From contig CM064506.1 in NCBI GenBank assembly GCA_032716605.1, positions 20,487,794 through 20,551,793 on the forward strand: a stretch of 64,000 nt of DNA, read 5' to 3'. How positions within the stretch are numbered: the stretch's first letter is position 1; each line of letters begins with the position of its first letter. Origin of the DNA: Paralithodes platypus (Eukaryota > Arthropoda > Malacostraca > Decapoda > Lithodidae). The position numbers and the translations under genes are program-made. The notes beneath the pieces are model-generated. The model ran no database searches and was not told the origin of the DNA. It saw nothing but the letters and a program-made list of their open reading frames with translations. Shown here piece by piece: positions 29,715 to 38,387 of this stretch.

Positions 29715-31894
29715 GGATGGTGGAGAGGTTGCAGGAGGAGGAAGCCAGGGAGGAGTACAGGAGAGCAGTGGAAAGACGACTAGGTGGGTTCGACCTGGAA
29801 GTTATGGAGGAAGTGGAGGAGATGAGCAAGGTGTTTAAGGATGAGATCTGTGCAGCATGTGAGGAGGTGTGTGGAGTGAGGAGAAGAGGGAGGGGAGTGA
29901 AAGGTACAGCATGGTGGACAGAAGAGGTAAGAATAGCTGTGGAAGAAAAGAAGAAAGCATATAGAGAGTGGTTGGGTAGTAGAGGGAATGAAGATTCCGA
30001 GAGACAGAAACGAGCGAGGTACGTGGAGAATAAGAGGGTGGTGAAGAGAGTAGTGAAGGAAAGTAAGAGAAGAGTAGATGAGGAATTTGGAAGGAATCTG
30101 AGTGTAAAATGGAGAGAGAGTAAGAAACTGTTCTGGAAAGAAGTCAAGAAAGTTAGGGAAGGTAGCAAGGGAAACAGTAAGGGTGTGAAAGATAAGAATG
30201 GGAGAATGTTAGCCGAGAAGCAAGAGAGAGTCGAAAGATGGAGGGAGTACTTCAGTGAGTTGCTAAATGAAAGGAATGAAGAGCCAGCAAACATAGCTGG
30301 ATATGGTATGGGAGGGAGAAGAAGAGAAGTAGTGGAGGAGGAGGTGGGGATCAGGAGGTCAGAAGTGTGGGAAGCCATGAAAAGAGTGAAGTTGGGGAAA
30401 GCACCAGGAACAGATGGAGTGTGTGGGGAAATGTTGAGGTATGGTGGTGAGATAGTGATAGAATGGGTATGGAAAATGTGCAAACTAGCATGGGAGAAGG
30501 GGAGTGCACCCGATGACTGGAAGACTGGCATAATAGTCCCCCTATATAAGGGCAAAGGGGAAAGAGGAGTGTGTGGTAACCACCGAGGAATATGTCTTCT
30601 AAGCGTAGTAGGGAAGGTATACAGTAGGGTAGTGATTGAGAGAGTGAGAGTGAGAACGGAGAAATGGATAGGCGACGAGCAGGGAGGTTTTAGGAAGGGA
30701 AGAGGATGTGTAGATCAGATTTTTACCCTGAATTGTGTTGTGGAGAAGTATCTGGAGAAGAAACAAAAGGTGTATGTTGCCTTTATGGACTTGGAGAAGG
30801 CCTATGACAGAGTGGATAGAGAAGGTTTGTGGAAAGTACTTAGAATATACGGAGTAGAGGGCAAGTTGCTGAAAGCAGTGAAGAGCATGTATGAGGGTGC
30901 AAAGGCGGCAGTACATGTGGAGAGTGAGCAGAGCGAGTTCTTTGACCTGAATGTTGGTTTGAAACAGGGGTGTGTGATGTCCCCGTGGTTGTTTACTGTA
31001 TATATGGATGGAGTTATGAAAGAAATACTATCAAGAGCAGTGGATGTTGGTGTATCGCTGAAAAGGGAGGGAATTGAGTGGAAGCTACCTATACTGCTGT
31101 TTGCGGATGATACAGTTCTGATGAGTGATAATGAATGGGAGTTGCAGGGTCTGGTAAATGAGTTTGGAACAGTGTGCGAAAAACGGAATTTGAAGGTAAA
31201 TACGGGGAAGAGCAAGGTTATGGTCTTCGAAAGGGGTGAAGTCACAGAGTGTGAGGTGAAGCTGAACGGTCAGGCTATGGAGATCATCAACTCTTTTAAG
31301 TATCTGGGCAGTGTGTTGAGTAAAGATGGGACTATGGATGAAGAGGTGCGGGAGAGGGTACAACAGGGGAAGAGGGTTGTAGGAACGCTAAAAGCAGTAA
31401 CAAGAAATAGGGTGGTCAGTATGGAAGTGAAGAAGTCCTTGCATGACAGTGTGGTAATCCCGACACTGACTTACGGAAGCGAAGCATGGACGTTGGTTGA
31501 GAGACTCCGACCAAGAGTGAGAGCAGTGGAAATGAATTACTTAAGGAGGGCGTGCGGAGTTACATGGAGGGATAGACAGACTTATGAGGAAGTAAGAAGG
31601 AGGTGTGGTGTGGAGGTAGATGTGCTGGAAAGTGTGAAAAGGAACAACTTGAGATGGTTCGGCCATATGGAACGTATGGAAAGCGAGAGAATGACTAAGA
31701 GGGTGTACGAGAGCGAGGTGGAGGGACAGAAGGGGAGAGGTAGACCGAATATGAGGTGGAAGGATGAAGTGAGGAACTACATGAACGAAGGCGGTGCTGG
31801 TTGGGGGGAGGGGCATCGACTGACTGGGGACAGAGGTGCATGGGGGCGGTTCGTTCGTGGCCACCCCTTCGGGGATCACGGCGTCAGGCAATAG
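29663..31894 (+). CDS. RTE-like LINE reverse transcriptase
   Basis: 743 codons without a stop. A Lys/Arg/Glu-rich linker (to about residue 230), then KAPGTDGVCGEMLRYGG, CGNHRGICLLSVVGKVYSR, EQGGFRKGRGCVDQIF, VAFMDLEKAYDRVDR (motif A), LNVGLKQGCVMSPWLFTVYM, LPILLFADDTVLMSD (FADD motif C), FKYLGSVLSKDG, and the C-terminal NNLRWFGHMERM with GRGRPNMRWKDEV. Catalytic residues all present; apart from the frameshift at its start this copy could be active. Confidence 0.93.
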   Translation: MGEESGREARGEEGGMVRMVERLQEEEAREEYRRAVERRLGGFDLEVMEEVEEMSKVFKDEICAACEEVCGVRRRGRGVKGTAWWTEEVRIAVEEKKKAYREWLGSRGNEDSERQKRARYVENKRVVKRVVKESKRRVDEEFGRNLSVKWRESKKLFWKEVKKVREGSKGNSKGVKDKNGRMLAEKQERVERWREYFSELLNERNEEPANIAGYGMGGRRREVVEEEVGIRRSEVWEAMKRVKLGKAPGTDGVCGEMLRYGGEIVIEWVWKMCKLAWEKGSAPDDWKTGIIVPLYKGKGERGVCGNHRGICLLSVVGKVYSRVVIERVRVRTEKWIGDEQGGFRKGRGCVDQIFTLNCVVEKYLEKKQKVYVAFMDLEKAYDRVDREGLWKVLRIYGVEGKLLKAVKSMYEGAKAAVHVESEQSEFFDLNVGLKQGCVMSPWLFTVYMDGVMKEILSRAVDVGVSLKREGIEWKLPILLFADDTVLMSDNEWELQGLVNEFGTVCEKRNLKVNTGKSKVMVFERGEVTECEVKLNGQAMEIINSFKYLGSVLSKDGTMDEEVRERVQQGKRVVGTLKAVTRNRVVSMEVKKSLHDSVVIPTLTYGSEAWTLVERLRPRVRAVEMNYLRRACGVTWRDRQTYEEVRRRCGVEVDVLESVKRNNLRWFGHMERMESERMTKRVYESEVEGQKGRGRPNMRWKDEVRNYMNEGGAGWGEGHRLTGDRGAWGRFVRGHPFGDHGVRQ

Positions 31895-31914
31895 ATAGAT
31901 AGATAGACGTTGAT

Positions 31915-32852
31915 GGCATCATATGTATATACGTGGACGATTTTCTCTGGGCCGGCACACAGGAATTTGAGCGACACGTGATAGAACCAGTGAGTCTAGC
32001 GTTCCTGGTCGGCAGCTCGGAGTCAAGAGCCTTTAGATATGTGGGTTTGAACATCATATCTGAAAGCGATGGCAGCATAACTCTTGATCAGTTCCAGTAC
32101 GCTTCATCCTTATTACCAATCACAATCAGCAGACAGCGCGCACTGGTAAAAAGGGAGAATTGTCTGAATCAGAGAAGTCTGAGTATAGAGCATTAATTGG
32201 ACAGTTGAGTTGGATAGCCACTTACACTAGGCCTGACATCGCCTTTGACGTGTGTGAGTTAAGTGTGGCCAGAAAACAAGCTACTGTTGCAGAATTGCTC
32301 AGGCTCAACAAGGTGATTGACAGGGTGAAGACAGATAACATGAAGCTGTATATTCCTAGATTGGGACCCATCCATGACTGCCATCTGGAATGTTTCTCGG
32401 ATGCCTCGTTTGCTAACCTCGCAGGTAACGGTTCCCAGGGTGGCTTTGTGATCTTTCTGAGAGATGCCGATGATAAGAGATGCCCAATATTTTGGCAGAC
32501 TAGGAAGATAAGAAGAGTCGTCAAGTCCACTTTATCTGCAGAGACGCTAGCATTACTTGAGTGTGCGGAAGCTGCTGTATACCTCTCCAGCATTTTAAGT
32601 GAAATATCTAGGGGTGGAAGCTACAGAATAAAATGTTATGTGGATAATAAGAGCTTAGTAGATGCACTTCACTCATGCAAAAACGTAGACGACAGGAGAT
32701 TGAGGATCGACATTGCAGTGCTGCGGGACATGGTGGACAGGGGAGAAATAGAAGAGGTATCTTGGGTGGAGACGTCACAGCAACTGGCTGATTGCTTGAC
32801 GAAAAAAGGCGCCTCACCCGGGCGGCTGCGGGCTGCAGTCAGCCGGGATTAA
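31915..32852 (+). pseudogene. Copia RT C-terminal half and RNase H
   Basis: Starts in register with 28689: IICIYVDDFLWAG (YVDD motif C, about 31918-31956). A frameshift near 32135-32155 moves to the frame encoding SEYRALIGQLSWIATYTRPD, HLECFSDASFAN and KSTLSAETLALLECAEAAVY, the copia RNase H with its D..E residues, ending at TAA 32850. Confidence 0.87.
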
Positions 32853-32960
32853 ATGGGATAACTTCTTTGTGGTATCACATATTTGTATATGGCTGTACTA
32901 CATACCAAGAAGGGCGAGTGTGATTTACATGTCGCCCACATTAAAAGAAGAGGACGAGAG

Positions 32961-33197
32961 TGTTAACATAGGAAAATATGTTAATGTGTGTGGGAGTGCA
33001 AACTGGTTATATATGTGAGCAGACGATCGACACAGGAGTTTGCCCAACTAGTTTCCCGCCAAATTGCGTGGTCTACTATATGCTGACGTGTAAGAGATGA
33101 CGTCAAAACCGGACCGATTAGGCGGGCTAGCTGTCAGGACGGAGTCAGTCGTTTACATACGGGTGAGTGGTGAACACGGCCATTGAGCTATTTAACA
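32961..33197 (+). repeat. Copia 3' LTR
   Basis: 237 bp, about 98 percent identical to the 5' LTR; CRE at 33098-33105. Confidence 0.9.
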
Positions 33198-33257
33198 CTA
33201 CTGACAAGTGTTTGTGAGTTCTTGTGATTTTCTTTATACTGTACAAATATATGCATT

Positions 33258-33462
33258 TAAGCCGGTACCCCACAAGCGTTTTTTTCTCTCAACACTGGTC
33301 TGGCAGCTTATGAGGTCAACATTTACAATATTTTGGTTACCTAAATTCAATTATCATCAGTTTAGTTTCTGATACCAGTGTAAAATATTCCCAAAATGTT
33401 GCCAGAAAAATGTTGAGCACTGAATATTGACTATAAAAGCTCTCGTGTGATACCGGATTTAG
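33258..33462. mobile_element. MITE (TAAGCCGGTATCACACG ends)
   Basis: Inverted ends TTTAAGCCGGTACCCCACAA and GTGTGATACCGGATTTAG. A second copy, reversed, is 48370-48586; a decayed relative is near 59940-60145. Confidence 0.6.
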
Positions 33463-33489
33463 ATTGATGTTCAGATCAAAGCTGCTATG

Positions 33490-33710
33490 ATGCGTTTTTA
33501 CCACCATGCACTCCCTGCTTAAATTAAGAGCTGGGCTAGGGTGGGTGCCCTGATTTTTCAGGGACTTCAGTGGACAGTTGCTACAGATCGTTAGATCACA
33601 TCATCCACCAACGACACTGTTGTCTACCAATAACGTACACTGGTTGGCTTGAGCATCAAACCGTCATCCTGTCAGTTTGCAGGCGAGTGCTCTGCCAACC
33701 ACTTATGTTT
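33490..33710 (-). mobile_element. SINE-B, inverted
   Basis: Contains TTTTTACCACCATGCACTCC, GCTAGGGTGGGTGCCCTGAT and an inverted tRNA-like end (CATCAAACCGTCATCCTGTC, TGCAGGCGAGTGCTCTGCCA). Confidence 0.6.
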
Positions 33711-33850
33711 TGAAAAGGGCTTATTGAGATCGTATTTACGCATTGGTTTTCTTGTAGTTATTTTTGCTTATTGTGCGTGACCTGTCACCTGTTTTGTGTT
33801 TTGTTATATAGCTACAGTACAGTAATTGTTGTGTACCGGTATGTATTCAG

Positions 33851-34028
33851 ATCTATGAGTGAGGTGACCATTGAGCAGGATTGGGGCAGGAGTTCGGCCA
33901 TGTCTTACCACCGCCAACACCATCCACTCGGACAACAGGAACTTGAGATGCAGATAGGGCTACATATGGTCATGCCACCGGACGACGGACAGACTATCAC
34001 TTACCAATACTACCTCTATCTCTCACAG
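33851..34028 (+). CDS. MANBA: Beta-mannosidase exon 12
   Basis: Acceptor GTATTCAG, donor GTACAG, phases 2 and 0. Encodes SEVTIEQDWGRSSAMSYHRQ, HHPLGQQ and QYYLYLSQ, matching the family's WS..S....HRQHH..GN....Y..LSQ stretch directly after exon 11, so no exon is missing despite the 8.9-kb intron. Confidence 0.92.
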
Positions 34029-34179
34029 GTACAGATTATATGTTCACTGGTCTATTTTTGTATTATACACAGTATATATTTATTCATTTTTATTTTCTCT
34101 CTTTGCAGTTCTATGTTATATATTTCTTTCTCTTTTTTCCTCTCACTTTATGAACGGAAATTGTGACACTCTACAATTT

Positions 34180-34300
34180 AATATCATGGTGTAATGGTTA
34201 GAGTGTTTAAGATTTGTACTGTATGTGGTAACCCAGGTTCGAATCCCTGGAGGATCACATACTTTCATTAATTTCATTGGGAGGTGTTTGGTGTTGGGAG
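34180..34300 (+). mobile_element. SINE-A
   Basis: TGGTGTAATGGTTAGAGTG and GGTTCGAATCCCTGGAGGAT, ending just before exon 13. Confidence 0.65.
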
Positions 34301-34339
34301 GAAAATAAATAAATTAGATTATTCTTGTGTATTATTTAG

Positions 34340-34485
34340 GTTCACCAAGCCATGGCAGTCAAGGCGGAGACAGTTCTACCGGCGCTGGAGGAGTTCAGTG
34401 ACGGACGAGGGTGAAGGGTACACCATGGGAGCGCTATACTGGCAACTCAATGATATATGGCAAGGAGCATCATGGGCATCTATTG
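34340..34485 (+). CDS. MANBA: Beta-mannosidase exon 13, with frame break
   Basis: Acceptor ATTATTTAG, donor GTCAGT. The first 33 bases, in phase with exon 12, encode [11 protein letters not shown]; the rest, one base offset, encodes FYRRWRSS and [20 protein letters not shown]. The family reads KTETEFYRR, so two bases appear to be missing at 34373. Read straight through the frame stops at a TGA near 34412. Confidence 0.9.
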
Positions 34486-34624
34486 GTCAGTTCAACATTT
34501 GTACAGAATTTACCAGAACGTCCTGAACTTCCCAAATTGACTAACTCCTTGAGTATGACTAGAGTACGTTAATATATGCGTGATTAATTTGATTGGGACC
34601 CAAATTCACTTACTCATATAGTGA

Positions 34625-34795
34625 TGTACACTCGACCAAAAACAATCTTTACACTAACGCTCAAAACATTCTGGAAGTGGGTCAAAATCTTATGATTATA
34701 CCTCACAGACTTATGTTTCACCCGATTCATTCCGTTCACACTAGATTTTATTTACAGCTCACTAGTGTAAAGATTGTTTTTTGGTCGATCGTACA
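34625..34795. mobile_element. Tc1-like MITE
   Basis: Inverted ends GTACACTCGACCAAAAACAA and TTGTTTTTTGGTCGATCGTAC about 170 bp apart. An E repeat follows at 34790-34945. Confidence 0.6.
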
Positions 34796-35067
34796 TTCTA
34801 TGTGGTGGTTTTGTGTTCTTTTATTTCAAATGTGTATTTTACTAAATCGTTATTTCCACATAGTGATTTTGATAAGTTATTTTGTCTTTATATTGTGCAG
34901 TTCCTGTTTTTGGTTTGTTTGTTTTGCAAGTTATACATTTTAATCTAACCTGGAGCTGTGTTTTTGTCATCCAAGCTGGAGCTGGAGCAGTCTTGGACCT
35001 CCCAAGACATGCTTGGTGCTATTGGTGATCAGTCTGCCAAATCCAGTGTCAATTTGATGAGCCACAA

Positions 35068-35198
35068 AGTTTTGATAGCGTAATGCATAAGTGCGCATAA
35101 TTTCAATGTGAGTATCCTAGGTTCGAGTCCTTGGAGTGCCACATGTATTTGTTGATTTCATTAATTGAGTTTAGAGGTGAAGTTGGTTGGTGGAAAAA
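35068..35198 (+). mobile_element. SINE-A
   Basis: TTGATAGCGTAATGCATAAG, GGTTCGAGTCCTTGG, CCACATGTATTTGTTGATTT; same subtype as 8158 and 37013. Confidence 0.6.
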
Positions 35199-35377
35199 CA
35201 TAATAATAATAATCTGAATTTTATACTGCTGTTCATGTTCACACACTTGGGAATCTCAACATAAATAACACACAAAGATGTTACATGGCACTGGCTGCCA
35301 GGCAAATTTTGATCATAGAAAATTAACTGTCAAATTTCCTGTATGATAACCCCTAATACATAACTGATTTTATTGAG

Positions 35378-35464
35378 TACAAAGGGCGGTGGAAGATGCT
35401 GCACTACTATGTCAAGAACTTCTTTGCTCCGGTTATTACTTCTGTATACATGGATGTAGAAAAT
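35378..35464 (+). CDS. MANBA: Beta-mannosidase exon 14
   Basis: Encodes YKGRWKMLHYYVKNFFAPVI and SVYMDVEN, matching the family's [20 protein letters not shown]. Donor GTAAGT, phase 0. The apparent acceptor TTATTGAG at 35377 gives phase 0, whereas exon 13 ends in phase 1, so either the acceptor or the exon 13 end has lost two bases. Confidence 0.9.
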
Positions 35465-35914
35465 GTAAGTCCAGCATTAATTTGATCTTGGATATACACT
35501 AGTCTATTTATATCCAACTGACGTTAATTTAAATCCCATACCACCTGATTTCTCTATACTTAACCTAACTTCTGTAACTCAAAAAAGGCTAGAGTAAATG
35601 GGCTGTATATTTCCACACCTATTCCCTATCTGACTCTTCCCAAATGGTAGAAATATTAGCTCCATTACTCTAGTCATTTCTGAGTTATAGAGGTTAGTAG
35701 TTAAGAATTTGGACCAACTCATATTGAATGACTAGTTCAGGTCAGGGATGCTTGGAATTTTATTTGCCATAGCTATTTTGAAAGGTGAATGTAAAAGTAC
35801 TATACAAATGATATTTTGAAAGATGCAGTAATATTCACTGTACTGTTTATGGTATTTGGTACTACATAGAAGTCATTTGTTAAAACCTACTTTTTTGGAA
35901 GTCAAGTTTTTTTC

Positions 35915-36148
35915 TTAACCCTCTCGCTATCCTGTGGACTCTGGGGTTGCCGTTCAGCATTCAGAAAGAGAGTTCTCTCAATCTCATAATTATCTCTCCA
36001 AAATAGTTTTCTACCCACAGCTCACTCAAAGACAACTGCAGAGGTTGAAGTAACTAAACTAAAGGTGTCTAAACATCCCTGATGGTCACAAAGACTTTTA
36101 AGTATCCTAGAAAGGGTACAAATCGTGTCCTGTGCATGAAAGGGTTAA
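35915..36148. mobile_element. TTAA-flanked MITE, intact copy
   Basis: TTAA at both ends; end sequences TTAACCCTCTCGCTATCCTG and the reversed TTAACCCTTTCATGCACAGG. Same family as 22298-22682. Confidence 0.65.
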
Positions 36149-36227
36149 ATTACAAAGTAAAGTACTGTAAGTTAGTTTGGAAGGTATTATACCTTAGATA
36201 AATTGTGTTCTATTCTAACTTCTGTAA

Positions 36228-36440
36228 AACTGTCTTGATGGTGTAATGGTTAGAGTGTGTAAGTTCTGTATGTGATATCCTAGGTTTGAATCCTGGGAGA
36301 ATCACATCTATCTATCTATCTATTTCCATATGGCCACGAACTAAACGCCCCCATGCACCTCTGTCCCCAGTCAGTCGACGCCCCTCCTCACATGCTTGCA
36401 TTAATTTAATTTGGGGGTTATTGGTGTTAAGAACGATGTT
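36228..36440 (+). mobile_element. SINE-A interrupted by an RTE 3'-end scrap
   Basis: SINE-A sequence is split by an 80-bp minus-strand RTE-like 3' end (36308-36387, starting CTATCTATCT and containing CAGTCAGTCGACGCCCC), flanked by TCACAT on both sides (36302-36307, 36388-36393). Confidence 0.7.
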
Positions 36441-36495
36441 AAAAATATAATCGTATAGCAGTAACAAAAAGAATCATTAAGTCCTCATTGTACAG

Positions 36496-36727
36496 ACGCG
36501 CTAATAAGTGATGTCTCGGCACCGATTATATTTTGATCAGTAATTGGTACCAGCAATATTTACACATGCTTACAACAACACATGCTTTCTTTCTTTTGAG
36601 TGAGATATACTAACATGTTCCTACACTTACCCACCCTAATCATCATCTGACAGACATTAATACAGCACACAGCGAGCCAAGCGTAACGACACTGGAGACA
36701 CGACCTATTTGGCCAACCGTACTATAG
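36496..36727. mobile_element. Tc1/mariner-like MITE
   Basis: Ends AATAAGTGATGTCTCGGCAC and GACACGACCTATTTGGCCAA are inverted; a second copy is at 62589-62805 with ends GGCCAAATAAGTCATGTCGC / GACACGACTTATTTGGCCAA. Confidence 0.65.
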
Positions 36728-36751
36728 GTGTTAACTATATTTATCCATCAG

Positions 36752-36871
36752 GTGAAAGTGTACGTGGTGAGTGACCTGATGGATGACGTTGAAGGTGCTA
36801 CTCTCACCATCAACCTCCATTGCTACGACCAATTGGTTCCTGCATCATCATCCAACACCACTATCACTGTG
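36752..36871 (+). CDS. MANBA: Beta-mannosidase exon 15
   Basis: Acceptor TATCCATCAG, donor GTTAGT, phases 0 and 0. Encodes VKVYVVSDLMDDVEGATLTI and SSSNTTITV, the C-terminal beta-sandwich start (family: ..FYIYGVSDLHSDYSMTLSV). Its last bases and donor recur many times in the following intron. Confidence 0.88.
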
Positions 36872-37012
36872 GTTAGTACAGTATATTAATAATTTTTAGC
36901 TTTACCAACAGTATAATAATTCATTCAGGTTCAGGGGTAGTTTATAGAAAGGCCTTCCTTAGGGTTAAGGCCCCATTCGAAACTGCATAATAAATCGTAG
37001 GCTTGTCCACCA

Positions 37013-37155
37013 TTCTTTAACTGTCTTCGTAGCGCAATGGATAAATGCACTGAATTTCGGTGTGAGCATCCTAGGTTCGAATCCCTGGACTGCCACATGT
37101 ATTTGTTGATTTCATTAATTGAGTTTAGGAGTAAAGTCAGTTGGTGGAGGTAACA
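37013..37155 (+). mobile_element. SINE-A
   Basis: GGTTCGAATCCCTGGACTGCC and the TTGTTGATTTCATTAATTGA body. Confidence 0.6.
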
Positions 37156-37614
37156 TAATAATTATATGTGTCATCAGCCAACACAAATATCACTGCATTT
37201 AGTATATCTATAGCTCTAATAATGCTGCCTCTTCTTTATTAACAAAACCATCAATGTGGTTAGTATATTAATAGCTTTACCAACACTACTTCTGTATTCT
37301 CTAACAACATAACTATCACTGGGGCTTGTACATTAATAGCTTAACCAACACTATCTCTTATGTGTCATCAACCAACAAAGTTATCACTATGGTTAGTACA
37401 ATAATAGCTCTAACAATACAACCTGTACCGGTACTTCTCTTTTATCTAACAACATAACTATCACTGCGGATAGTACAATAATAGCTCTAACAACACTACA
37501 GTGCTTCTTTATTCTCTAACAAAAAAACTAGCACTGTGGTTAGTATATAAATAGCTCCAACATCACTACTCTTATGTGTCATCAAAAAACAAAATGATCA
37601 CTGTGGTTAGTATA

Positions 37615-38236
37615 TTAACCCGGGAGCTGCGGGGAGACTCTTAAGAGTTCCCCCGGCGCACTGCGGGAAGACTCTTAAGAGTCAGAGAAAATAAAAATCA
37701 ACTTTTGACATCGAAAAAAAAAAATTAAATTTTTTTTTTTTTTTTTTAATTTTTTTTTTTTTGGCCCCTGGGCCATGCAAAATCTCAGTCCTCTACTCCC
37801 CTCCTTCCCCACTTTCCTCTCCTTCAGTTATCACCTATTTCCCTGTTATTCTTATTCTGAGGTATATTTTCGTGCTAACATTAGAAATCCGATTGGAGGT
37901 GGTCATCATGATAGCAAGCGAGTGCAAGAGAGAGAGAGAGTATCGATCGACTGTGTCTCAGTGGCCTTGGGGGAAATTGGCGGGAAAGCAGATTGCCTCA
38001 CCCATACATTATACAACTCGCGGGCTATATCTCCGATTTTGACCATCCAAACGCTGTTTTCACTCGTTTTATTGTTGTTTCAGGTTAATACCTTTATAAT
38101 CAACCCATAATAGGCGCATATGGATAAATATTAATGCTATTAATGGCACAATGAATATTTTAGTGACGGAAACACCTCAAATACGTCAGCACAGGGGGAC
38201 GTTTCCAATTACCCCCATGCGCACTTCAGAGGTTAA
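37615..38236 (-). mobile_element. TTAA-flanked piggyBac-like element, copy 2
   Basis: Reverse copy of 21361-21994, inserted into a minisatellite unit. Neighbouring units have a single TTAA at that spot (TATTAATAG), giving a direct empty-site comparison that proves TTAA duplication. Confidence 0.8.
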
Positions 38237-38387
38237 TAGCTCTAACAATGTTGCCTCTTCTCTATGCTCCACCAACATTACCTCTTAGCTATTCTCTACC
38301 AACAAAACTATCACTGTGGTCTGTGGATAGTACATTAATAGCTCTAACAACACTACCTCTATATTCTCTAACAACATAACTATCACT

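Larger units (their letters stand above)
28690..31906 (+). mobile_element. RTE-like LINE, full length, nested in copia
   Basis: 3217 bp flanked by the 8-bp duplication ACGTTGAT (28682-28689 and 31907-31914). 5' leader of about 190 bp, endonuclease frame, RT frame, then almost no 3' UTR and an (ATAG)n tail. Related copies: 38388-40789, and 3'-end scraps at 36308-36387, 22075-22135, 56262-56320, 6655-6730. Confidence 0.92.
25182..33197 (+). mobile_element. Ty1/copia LTR retrotransposon (complete, hosts a LINE)
   Basis: LTRs TG...CA at 25182-25417 and 32961-33197, differing by three substitutions and one indel, flanked by the 5-bp target duplication CTACT (25177-25181, 33198-33202). Primer-binding region TTGATAGCAGAGCG directly after the left LTR; purine tract AAAAGAAGAGGACGAGAG before the right LTR. 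Gene order gag, protease, integrase, RT, RNase H is that of the copia group. It lies in intron 11 of the beta-mannosidase gene in the same orientation. Crustacean copia elements of the GalEa type are a likely home, not confirmed. Confidence 0.92.

Noticed and set aside
29647..30555. 302-codon minus-strand Ser/Leu-rich frame
   Set aside because: Antisense of the purine-rich linker of the RTE-like RT.
32222..32593. Minus-strand frame over copia RNase H
   Set aside because: Shadow of the sense RNase H frame.
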